A DNA stretch of 64,000 nucleotides from an uncultured bacterium (GTDB lineage: Bacteria > Planctomycetota > GCA-002687715). Positions 9,770-16,881 of this stretch are shown here, piece by piece (the stretch's first letter is position 1; the number at the start of each line of letters is the position of its first letter). The notes beneath the pieces were generated by a model. The model saw only the letters and a program-made list of their open reading frames with translations, searched no databases and had not been told where the DNA came from. The stretch is from contig CADEGH010000008.1 of assembly GCA_902826835.1 (NCBI GenBank), positions 116,404 to 180,403 on the forward strand, in the 5' to 3' direction. A program made the position numbers and the translations under genes.

Positions 9770-10848
9770 CCTCCAGTCCGCTCGATCGAGATAGGATCTA
9801 CATAGTCAGCGCCGGAGCTCAGACGTCCGTAGGCCGCAGCGTGCCGGCGGCGGCGGCGGCCGTTCGGTGCGGCATATCGGCCTATGCGGAGCATCCGTTC
9901 ATGATTGATAAGCACGGCGAGCCGATGGTCGTGGCTCGCGCCGACTGGCTTGACGTGACTCTCCCGCTCGCTGACCGGCTCGTCACTCTTGCGGTGGACG
10001 CCGCGCAGGAAGCTCTGCATCCGCTTGCGGAACAATTGCCCTCTCTTCGTAGTCGGCTGCGCATCCATTTTTCCCTCTCAGCGGAAAATCTGCCGAACGC
10101 GGCGCAACAGCAAGACGTGCTCATCCGGTTCGCCTCAGGGGTCGGCTTCACCGCCGCCGATCCGCCTATTCTGCCGGTCGTCGCCGGCCACGCCGGCGGT
10201 TTCCTTGCCTTGGAGAACGCGTGCCGCCAATTGCGTCGCGGCGAAGCGCTCTTCTGCCTAGTGGGTGGCGCGGATTCCTGGCTTAGCCCGGAACGGCTCG
10301 AAGCCGTGGACTATGCTGGAGACCTCCACTCCGTGAATTTCAGTTGGGGATTCACCCCCGGCGAAGGCGCGGGCTTTTGCGTCGTCACTACCGGCGAGAT
10401 GGCCCGTCGCTGCGGTCTTGTCCCACTCGCCGAACTCTTGGCGGTGGCCACTGCTCAGGAAACCAAACTCATGGGCACGAAGACCGTCTGTCTCGGAGAG
10501 GGCCTTACCACCGCCTTCCGAGGCGTGCTGTCCGCGGGGCTTGCCCCGGCGCAACGCATCGCGCACTGCTACTGCGACTTCAACGGAGAAACCTACCGAG
10601 CCGAGGAGTACGGCTTCAGCATCTGCCGTACCCGCGAAGGCTTCGAAGACCCCGGGAGTTTCACCGCCGCCGCCCAAGCCTGGGGAGACGTGGGTGCAGC
10701 CTCCGGCCCTCTCTCCTTAATCCTACCCCTCGCAGCTTGGTCGCGAGGCTACGCTAAAGGCCCCGTAACTTTGGCTTTCGGCAGCAGCGCACGAGCCCCC
10801 CTCCGCGCCGCCGCCCTCTTGCAGCAACTCGGCGCCTCGGAGGCCTGA
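9766..10848 (+). CDS. Ketosynthase-fold protein lacking the catalytic triad, T6SS-linked
   Basis: This 360-residue thiolase-fold protein resembles beta-ketoacyl synthases in layout. It has an N-terminal 'YIVSAGAQTSVG' strand, a central 'LVGGADSW' motif, 'FTPGEGAGFCVV' near residue 200, and 'GDVGAASGPLSL' near the C-terminus. The catalytic residues are not where they should be. The nucleophile cysteine of the ACATG-like motif is replaced in 'VAGHAGGFLALENA'. The HGTGT histidine block reads 'CDFNGETYRAEE', and the second histidine before GAASG is an aspartate. It is therefore probably a structural or binding protein, not an enzyme. It overlaps DUF2169 by ATGA and precedes the PAAR-like toxin by four bases. 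Confidence 0.75.
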   Translation: MTSSPLDRDRIYIVSAGAQTSVGRSVPAAAAAVRCGISAYAEHPFMIDKHGEPMVVARADWLDVTLPLADRLVTLAVDAAQEALHPLAEQLPSLRSRLRIHFSLSAENLPNAAQQQDVLIRFASGVGFTAADPPILPVVAGHAGGFLALENACRQLRRGEALFCLVGGADSWLSPERLEAVDYAGDLHSVNFSWGFTPGEGAGFCVVTTGEMARRCGLVPLAELLAVATAQETKLMGTKTVCLGEGLTTAFRGVLSAGLAPAQRIAHCYCDFNGETYRAEEYGFSICRTREGFEDPGSFTAAAQAWGDVGAASGPLSLILPLAAWSRGYAKGPVTLAFGSSARAPLRAAALLQQLGASEA

Positions 10849-10852
10849 CACC

Positions 10853-11911
10853 ATGCCGGTCACCATCAACATCAACAGCCTGACCCTCTGCCACAAAGGC
10901 AGCAACGGCATCTCGAGGGCGACGATTCCCGACGTCTGCAAGACTCCTTCGCCCGGGGGCCCGGTGCCGGTTCCCTATCCCAATATCGCATTCTCACGCG
11001 ACCTGGCGAAAGGCACAACCACCGTCAAAGCGGACGGCGGCAACATGTGCGCCATCTACGGATCCGAGTTCAGCAAGAGCATCGGCGACGAACCGGGCAC
11101 CATCGGTGGTGTCGTCTCCAGCACCTTCATCAAGGAAGCCACGTGGATCACATTCTCCTTCGACGTAAAACTCGAAGGCAAAGCCGCCTGCCGCCTCACC
11201 GACAAGATGTTCCACAACCACCAGAACACGGTGAACATGGCGGGAGAGTTTCAACTCGACTTACTCACCGATGACCCGCTGAAGTACGTTCTCTGCCAAA
11301 TACACTGCGAGGTCTTAGATGATGTTGACAAGAAGCCTCTAAAACCCGGCGAAAAATACTCAGATCGCGCCAAGAAACTCGGTGATGGCAAGTATGCTGG
11401 GGCGCTTGATAACGCAGCGAAAAAGGCCCTGGGAGAGGGAGCCGAGGTCGCGCTCGAAAAAACCACAAAGGTTGCGGTTGAGAAAGGCGCGATGGCAGCG
11501 GGAAAACGCGTTCCGATGGCTGCAGATACGCTTGAACGACGGATACGCAACAAACTAATGAAGTCTGCCGCTGCAAAAGCCGGCAAGAAAGTGGCGGCGA
11601 AGGTCGTTCTCAAATTTATTCCTATCGTCAATGTCGCCAGCCTCGCGTGGGATGTTTATGACATTGGTTCTACCGCACTTGAAATATCGAAAGCAGTGGG
11701 AGATTTCATGAGCAAGTACGACGTCTTTAGAATTCGACCGGACGCTATGTTTACCGGACCGGATGGCAACGTCAAAATCTACGACCACAAATTCGGCGTA
11801 GATTCGTTCGACAAGAATCCTGGCCAAGAAGAGCTATACAAGGCGGCAACGGGAGAACGCCCCAGAGAGATCAGCAAGGAAGAATGCGGAGGCTGCAAGA
11901 AGAAAGTTTGA
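10853..11911 (+). CDS. DUF4150 PAAR-like T6SS effector with C-terminal nuclease-like toxin domain
   Basis: This 352-residue protein has two parts. Residues 1-140 form a DUF4150/PAAR-like domain ('LCHKGSNGISRATIPDVCKTP', 'PVPVPYPNIA', a late 'DKMFHNHQNTVNMAGE' block) that would cap the VgrG spike. An Ala/Lys-rich linker (residues 165-260) contains a hydrophobic stretch near 245-265. The C-terminal ~70 residues contain 'RIRPDAMF' then 'VKIYDHKFG', the spacing of a PD-(D/E)xK nuclease of VRR-NUC/restriction-endonuclease type, ending in a Cys pair (CGGC). Base composition drops in GC from about 11,290 on, suggesting the toxin part was exchanged. The next gene, four bases away, is the likely immunity gene. 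DNA cleavage in prey is inferred from these motifs. Confidence 0.75.
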   Translation: MPVTININSLTLCHKGSNGISRATIPDVCKTPSPGGPVPVPYPNIAFSRDLAKGTTTVKADGGNMCAIYGSEFSKSIGDEPGTIGGVVSSTFIKEATWITFSFDVKLEGKAACRLTDKMFHNHQNTVNMAGEFQLDLLTDDPLKYVLCQIHCEVLDDVDKKPLKPGEKYSDRAKKLGDGKYAGALDNAAKKALGEGAEVALEKTTKVAVEKGAMAAGKRVPMAADTLERRIRNKLMKSAAAKAGKKVAAKVVLKFIPIVNVASLAWDVYDIGSTALEISKAVGDFMSKYDVFRIRPDAMFTGPDGNVKIYDHKFGVDSFDKNPGQEELYKAATGERPREISKEECGGCKKKV

Positions 11912-11914
11912 GAG

Positions 11915-12838
11915 ATGAACAGCACCCATTTCGATTCACTGCGGAACGAATTTTTTTTGGCGAACCGCAACCCTGACCAACATGATGAAGCGGCACTCTG
12001 TTTTGCCTTTACAATTTATTACGACGGGAGCGTTCTGGACAATTCGATAGGCATCCTACACTTCTATGAGACGGCGCTTCCCCTAATCCATGACTACGTT
12101 ACTTGTTTCGATGTAGATGCTCGTATGCGGTTCAAGAAAATCCAGAGAAACTCATTTGATTTCTTGAAGAAATCTCTGGCTACTGCAGATCCTAAGAGCG
12201 ATCACTTTGGTCTTATTCTGGAAAGTGGTCGACGTGTCTCCGATGTCTCGGACCGCGCGTTTCATTTTTATCACTCGGGAACACTCTATCCTGGCTTTAT
12301 TCGGCTCGTTTTGCCGTTGGAAGTGTGCGCTGCATCTCCCGCTGAAATGGTGGCTCTAGGGCTAGATCTTACTTCGAAGCTTAAAGTCTTGACCGGCTAC
12401 GGAGGTTTCTGTCTGGCCACCTATTTGTACGGAGCGTGGGAGGAGAAAAGGCCGCTTTATGTGTTGAGTCGCCGCTTCCGCGGAGTCGATTTTGCTGATC
12501 CGTATCGCTTTCGAGAATATCAACGTTTTGGTCTGAACGCCGCGAATTGGCTAACGTGGCTTGGTGAGCGATGGCTTCCACAACTCGGAGGAAAAAGCGC
12601 GTTGATTGGAGCCGCAAGGAAGCCGGTCATTGCGCACGAGATGTCATCCGGCATTTTGCTTCAAGCTGGTCCGGAACCGGTTTGGGGCGAAGCAAACAAT
12701 CCGAAATCCCTCGACGAGTATCGAGCGGCCGGCCGATTGATACGTAATGCACGCTTTCCAGTCGAAAAACTTGGGAAAGACGGCCCCATCGGCGGCAGCG
12801 AAAACACGCGCGAGTGGTTGCAACGCTTTGATACCTAA
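11915..12838 (+). CDS. DUF3396-type T6SS immunity protein
   Basis: A 307-residue protein with no signal peptide. It matches the DUF3396 immunity family in having 'PLEVCAASPAEMVALGLDLTSKLKVLTGYGGFC' near residues 135-170, a 'FRGVDFADPYRF' segment, and 'NWLTWLG..WL..LGG' near 210-225. DUF3396 proteins are commonly encoded right after PAAR-like or Rhs effectors. It starts four bases after the nuclease-like effector and is clearly AT-richer than the flanking T6SS genes. Both points fit a mobile effector/immunity pair. It would neutralise the upstream toxin in the cytoplasm. The exact binding target is inferred from adjacency. Confidence 0.75.
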   Translation: MNSTHFDSLRNEFFLANRNPDQHDEAALCFAFTIYYDGSVLDNSIGILHFYETALPLIHDYVTCFDVDARMRFKKIQRNSFDFLKKSLATADPKSDHFGLILESGRRVSDVSDRAFHFYHSGTLYPGFIRLVLPLEVCAASPAEMVALGLDLTSKLKVLTGYGGFCLATYLYGAWEEKRPLYVLSRRFRGVDFADPYRFREYQRFGLNAANWLTWLGERWLPQLGGKSALIGAARKPVIAHEMSSGILLQAGPEPVWGEANNPKSLDEYRAAGRLIRNARFPVEKLGKDGPIGGSENTREWLQRFDT

Positions 12839-12845
12839 AACTCAA

Positions 12846-13640
12846 ATGATACCCCCTTTTAGTCTACAGATGGCGATCCCGGCAAATGTCGCCTCCTACC
12901 GTTTAGAGATACGGTTGCATCCTCACATCAACTCTGTTCCGAATTCTCTTACCGGCAAGATCGAGACGATGAATCCGTCGGACGAGATGGTGCGACTGTT
13001 TGCCATGTGCGCAGAGTGCCAGATGTTCAGGAGCACCTCAGGGGACGCACATAGCAAATTCCACTTAGTGTCCGGGGGACGTGGTAAGTCAGGAGATGTG
13101 TGGACTTACATTTTTGACGTTTCCGCCGTAGCTCCTGAAGCCTACCGGGTTCTGCTGTCGTTGCTGGCCCAAGCGGTCTATCAAGGCGATCCACTCACCA
13201 AGGTTGAAATCTCCATTCAAAATGCATTCTCGGTTCCGCTCATACCGCAGGATGTTCTGTTACGCGAGGACCTCGCTATTCCTCGCACGCCAAGCCTCTC
13301 GTCAGTCTCGATGCACACTGATCAACACGCCCTTGAAAGTGGATGTTTCGAAATTCGAGTAGAGTTTGAGACTGATGTAAAGCCTCTATCCCGCGAAGCA
13401 GTCGAGCGCGCACTAGGCGCATGGGATGAAGTTCGAGTTTTTGGCGGCTTCATTCTTGACTTTCGGGAACAGGAAGACACTGGAAATCTTGGATCGATCT
13501 CATTGTCGGGGTCGAATACAGTCCGTAACTGGATTACTGATTTCTACGAAGGGGAATTCAGTGGTTTGACGATGATCTACAATCTTGCATTGGCGATACA
13601 CGAGCATACACAACGCGTGCGGGGTGTGGTTTGTGAATGA
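12846..13640 (+). CDS. Hypothetical protein in effector/immunity module
   Basis: I do not recognise this 264-residue protein. No signal peptide or membrane segment is visible. Two halves each contain strands of similar flavour ('YRLEIRLHPH' near residue 19 and 'CFEIRVEFETD' near residue 165). This hints at two related beta-rich domains, but the resemblance is weak. I placed the start at ATG 12846, eight bases after the immunity gene; ATG 12870 is an alternative. It ends in an ATGA overlap with the HEAT-repeat gene. It shares the low GC of the immunity gene. It may be a second immunity protein or a co-delivered factor; neither is shown. Confidence 0.6.
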   Translation: MIPPFSLQMAIPANVASYRLEIRLHPHINSVPNSLTGKIETMNPSDEMVRLFAMCAECQMFRSTSGDAHSKFHLVSGGRGKSGDVWTYIFDVSAVAPEAYRVLLSLLAQAVYQGDPLTKVEISIQNAFSVPLIPQDVLLREDLAIPRTPSLSSVSMHTDQHALESGCFEIRVEFETDVKPLSREAVERALGAWDEVRVFGGFILDFREQEDTGNLGSISLSGSNTVRNWITDFYEGEFSGLTMIYNLALAIHEHTQRVRGVVCE

Positions 13641-14899
13641 GAACTCCTATTTCATCACCTAAGTCACATACAGTAGTTACTCCGATTCTTCTGGAGCATC
13701 TCGGCGTTGCGACTGACCTGATATCCTCGATGGTGACGCCTGCATTGAATTGGATCTCGGTTCAATCACTGGAGGATATTTGTGGTCGTTTTGAGGCTAC
13801 CCTCGACGCGTTGCGTGTATCGGGCGCGTCGGGACTGAGTATAGCTCGCGATGCGACTGCAGTTTCACCCGACTCTGCCGCTGCACTAGCCTACCTGCTG
13901 GCTGAGAGCGACCGGCCCGCCTTAGCAAACGAAGCGGTAACGCTTCTGTACAGTGAATCCACGGAAGGTCGGCGAGCGGCGTGGTGGGGGTTGCGGCGGG
14001 CGAAGTGTGGTAATGTTGAGCCGTATCTGCGGGGGTTGCTTGGGAGGCAGGGGTGGGATTTCGCGGCGGCTGCAGCTCTGGATGTCTTGGCTTTTCATCG
14101 GGTGGCGGTGCAGGCTGAGATTGACGGAGTGCCGGACGAGGAGGGCGATGAAATTGCGTGGTTGCTTGCGGAGGCGGGGGGCCGGATGCGGGGAGCTTGG
14201 AGCGCGACCCACTTGAAGCAATTCCTCGAACATGCTTCGCAGCGCGTCCGGGAAGCTGCGTTGCGGGCAGCGGCTCGGTGCGGAATTCCTGAGTTGCATG
14301 TGCTGTGCCGGGAAGCGACGTCCCGACTGGAGCCGACGGAAGCCATCGAGTTCCTCGGTGTCGTAGGCGGCCCGGAGGATCTCCCCCGGCTGCAGCGCGC
14401 CGCGTCGAGTCCGGCGGCGGCGAGGGCGGCGGTGAACGGCTTGGGAAGGCTGGGCCTGCCCGCCGCAGTTCCCTTGCTGCTCGATTTGATGTCGACGCCG
14501 GAGCTGGCGGAGCCGGCGGCGTTCGCCTTCTGGCGTATTACCGGCAAGGATGTACCGCGAGGGCCCGCGCCTGAACCATCACATGAACTGTCCGAGGACG
14601 AACTCGATCTGTGGGAGCCTCAACCGCCGGTGAACCTACCCGGCGTGCGGGAGTGGTGGGAAACCAATTCTGAGCGGTTCGCTCCCGACATCCGCTATCA
14701 AGTGGGACTCAACGTCGATGACGCACCGCTTGGCTCGGTCTTCGACCGGTTGCCGTTGGCTATTCGCTACGACGTTTATCTGCGTGAGCGCGCCCTCACC
14801 CCCGGCACACCGGATTGGGAATTGGAAACGTGGACCTGGGCGCAGAAGCACCCTGCGGAGTCGTCTTCCCGACCAAGAGATGCAGGCCGAGTCCAATAG
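13637..14899 (+). CDS. HEAT-repeat TIGR02270-like T6SS-associated protein
   Basis: A 420-residue helical-repeat protein. Repeats such as 'AAWWGLRRAKCGNVEPYLRGLL', 'VREAALRAAARCG' and 'ARAAVNGLGRLGLPAAVPLLLDLM' run through residues 110-300 in HEAT-like units. The end, 'WW..N..RF.PD.RY..G', with 'LPLAIRYDVYLRERALTPGTPDWELETW', matches the TIGR02270 family found in T6SS loci next to DUF4150 genes. The function is unknown; protein binding is likely from the repeats. It returns to high GC after the AT-rich toxin module and is the last gene of the operon. It converges on the Tae4-like gene. Confidence 0.75.
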   Translation: MRTPISSPKSHTVVTPILLEHLGVATDLISSMVTPALNWISVQSLEDICGRFEATLDALRVSGASGLSIARDATAVSPDSAAALAYLLAESDRPALANEAVTLLYSESTEGRRAAWWGLRRAKCGNVEPYLRGLLGRQGWDFAAAAALDVLAFHRVAVQAEIDGVPDEEGDEIAWLLAEAGGRMRGAWSATHLKQFLEHASQRVREAALRAAARCGIPELHVLCREATSRLEPTEAIEFLGVVGGPEDLPRLQRAASSPAAARAAVNGLGRLGLPAAVPLLLDLMSTPELAEPAAFAFWRITGKDVPRGPAPEPSHELSEDELDLWEPQPPVNLPGVREWWETNSERFAPDIRYQVGLNVDDAPLGSVFDRLPLAIRYDVYLRERALTPGTPDWELETWTWAQKHPAESSSRPRDAGRVQ

Positions 14900-15101
14900 G
14901 ATTGCGCCCTGCGTTCCGTCGGATCCGATTCCAAGAAGACGAATCGCACTTTACTCTGCAAAATTGCTCTACGACTATCGGGTAACCTTGCCTCCAAGGC
15001 GTACCGCTGCGAGAGGTCGACGCTACCCCACGCCGGGGGGGAACATAGTCGTCTTCGGTGTAAGGGCGCAATCGTCGTTGAGCGGTGGAACCACTTCAAG
15101 G

Positions 15102-15524
15102 TTAGGGGAGAGTCCACATCCATACGGGAGAGGCTGTCCAGTAAGCTTGACCCACGGGACCGGCGCCGTCCCACAGGTCGATGTGTCCCTGGCCGGCGAA
15201 TGATGGGATGTTCATGAAGCAGACGATTCCCTTGCGGCTCAGGATCTCTGGGGGAGAAGTCCTCGGGGTTTCCCAGCCATGGTTGGGTTTTCCGAAGACT
15301 GCGGGCGTCGCGAGTATGGCACCCAGATCTTGGGCTCCTCGGACCATCCCATGCGGACAGAGGTTCTTCTTAGAGAGTCTGAACACCTCATGGAAAGACT
15401 CAGAGGCTGCAATCAGGGCCTCGCTCATGCGGATCGCGCAGGTGTTGGGAAAGTGCATCGGGCACGCGTGGGTTCCATGTGTCTTGTAGGCGGAACGCAC
15501 GGCCGCAAAGGTTGGGCGAATCAT
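15102..15524 (-). CDS. tae4: Tae4-type peptidoglycan amidase, T6SS effector
   Basis: This 140-residue protein without a signal peptide matches the Tae4 family in full length. The start 'MIRPTFAAVRSAY' resembles the family's 'RPSF..AW..F'. The catalytic cysteine lies in 'FPNTCAIRMSEAL' near residue 29. The catalytic histidine lies in 'GQGHIDLWDG', after the 'SRKGIVCFM' strand. The C-terminus ends 'WTLP' as in known members. Tae4 enzymes cut the D-iso-Glu to meso-DAP bond in peptidoglycan of prey. The start has GAGGTG upstream. It lies downstream of hcp and an L,D-transpeptidase on the same strand. No Tai4-like immunity gene is visible next to it, which is unusual. Confidence 0.85.
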   Translation of the reverse strand: MIRPTFAAVRSAYKTHGTHACPMHFPNTCAIRMSEALIAASESFHEVFRLSKKNLCPHGMVRGAQDLGAILATPAVFGKPNHGWETPRTSPPEILSRKGIVCFMNIPSFAGQGHIDLWDGAGPVGQAYWTASPVWMWTLP

Positions 15525-15717
15525 ATGCGCACCTCATTTGATCGCATAAATTGACGGTTGCTGCTTCCGTCTGCACGGGGTGTGGAAGTGGAAATCAAAT
15601 CGTTTGAACCGGATATGAACTTGCAGGTCTCGGACTGACGTACTGTAGGTGGTCCGGCTGGAATATTGAGGGCGCTCTCGTTCGCGCCGGCCTTCATATC
15701 GTTCAGCCCTCACGAGG

Positions 15718-16137
15718 TCAGAGGATGATGACCTCCGTCCCACAGGGAGTCCAAGCGAAGAGGGCCTTGGCATCGGAGTGGGAGAGGCGGACGCATCCGT
15801 GTGAGCCGATGCTGTCCACGCTGAAGGTTTTTAGAAAGCTGGTGATCAGGACGGCTGACGATTCATGGATGGCGTAGCCCTGGTGGAAGAACATCGCGTT
15901 GTTCATCTGGGCGTCGTATGTCTTGCTACGGTACACCGCATGTTTGCGGTGAATTTTGTAGCGACCTCGCGGTGTGGGGTGATCCCGATCCCCGGTGGCG
16001 CAGTGGAAGCGCAGGACAACTTTCGTGCCTTCTCGTGCCTCAAGCCGCTGCTGAGTCAAGTTCACGTGGATTGATTTCGAATTCGAGGACCTCCCCTTTG
16101 CGGCGGAGCACATGTTCGCAGAATCGGGCGCTGGCAT
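15718..16137 (-). CDS. YkuD-type L,D-transpeptidase without signal peptide, probable T6SS effector
   Basis: This 139-residue protein is almost entirely a YkuD domain. The early strand is 'SIHVNLTQQRLEA', then 'CATGDRDHPTPRGRYKI', a conserved histidine in 'YAIHE', and the catalytic motif 'SIGSHGCVRLSHSDAKALF' with the nucleophilic cysteine. I chose ATG 16137 over an upstream TTG at 16188 because a strong AGGAGGT lies nine bases before it. Housekeeping L,D-transpeptidases are exported and carry signal or anchor sequences; none is visible here. Its place between hcp and tae4, plus the known Tlde1 family of T6SS effectors related to L,D-transpeptidases, suggests delivery into prey periplasm. A chromosomal housekeeping role is the alternative. 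Confidence 0.75.
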   Translation of the reverse strand: MPAPDSANMCSAAKGRSSNSKSIHVNLTQQRLEAREGTKVVLRFHCATGDRDHPTPRGRYKIHRKHAVYRSKTYDAQMNNAMFFHQGYAIHESSAVLITSFLKTFSVDSIGSHGCVRLSHSDAKALFAWTPCGTEVIIL

Positions 16138-16300
16138 GTTGGAAGGACCTCCTACTCGTGCCGACTCACCCTTGAAGAGCTCTTTCAAGAGCCTGGGGCA
16201 AGCTGGGCGCTGCAGAGTCAGTGGCGAGCTGATCGCTCACGGATTCTACCAGATCCGCGGGCTGGCGGATCCACAATACGCCCTTGACGATGGCTCGCCC

Positions 16301-16789
16301 TTAGGCTGCGGAGCCTTCGCCGGGGTTGTAGCGCCCGACGATGTCGCCTTCCGAGTCGCCGGTCTTGGGATTGATGATGGTGTACGTCCACTCGACCTTC
16401 TCGAAGTTGAATTCCACGTGCTCGTTGGCGCCCGCGTCACCCTCGGCGCTGTAGTTGAACGTGTACTCCACCACGATCACATTGGTGAGGCGGTACTTGT
16501 AGACGGTGGCGACCTTGTTGTTGACGACGTTGCAGATGTCCAACTCCACCTCGGGGATGTACTTGCCGCTCGCGCAATACTCCGAGAGCTTGACGCTGCT
16601 CTTGTCCACACGGCGGTCGACGCCGACGTTGCCGAGGGTGGTGGTTCCCTGGGTGCGCTCGACATCCCGGGCACCTTCCTTGATCGTGCGACGGATCGGG
16701 CTGCTCACGGAGTTGAGGATGATCCAGTCCTTGTGGTCCTTGTCCGTCGATTGCCCGGGCACGCCTTCGATCCGCATAAAGGCCTTCAT
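16301..16789 (-). CDS. hcp: Hcp (TssD) T6SS tube protein
   Basis: A 162-residue Hcp-family protein. It begins 'MKAFMRIEGVPGQSTDKDHKDWI' and has the 'RRTIKEG' and 'LDICN' strands and the late 'EWTYTI.NPKTG' block typical of Hcp. Hexameric rings stack to form the inner tube that the sheath expels, and Hcp can also carry small effectors inside its lumen. ATG 16789 has AGGAGAG at proper spacing; the longer reading to 16885 has no support. It lies 92 bases after vgrG and upstream of two small cell-wall enzymes that may be carried in its lumen. Confidence 0.9.
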   Translation of the reverse strand: MKAFMRIEGVPGQSTDKDHKDWIILNSVSSPIRRTIKEGARDVERTQGTTTLGNVGVDRRVDKSSVKLSEYCASGKYIPEVELDICNVVNNKVATVYKYRLTNVIVVEYTFNYSAEGDAGANEHVEFNFEKVEWTYTIINPKTGDSEGDIVGRYNPGEGSAA

Positions 16790-16881
16790 CGCGCTCTCCT
16801 GTTCTGGGGGTTGACTTATTGTGGAGGTGTTACTGCTTGTTCTCGGCAGGATGACCGCCGAGTTGCGTGAAAAACGAGGGG

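Noticed and set aside
14776..15174. A minus-strand frame below tae4 as a possible immunity gene
   Set aside because: It overlaps the HEAT-repeat gene and the end of tae4, has no signal peptide, and its composition is that of a shadow.
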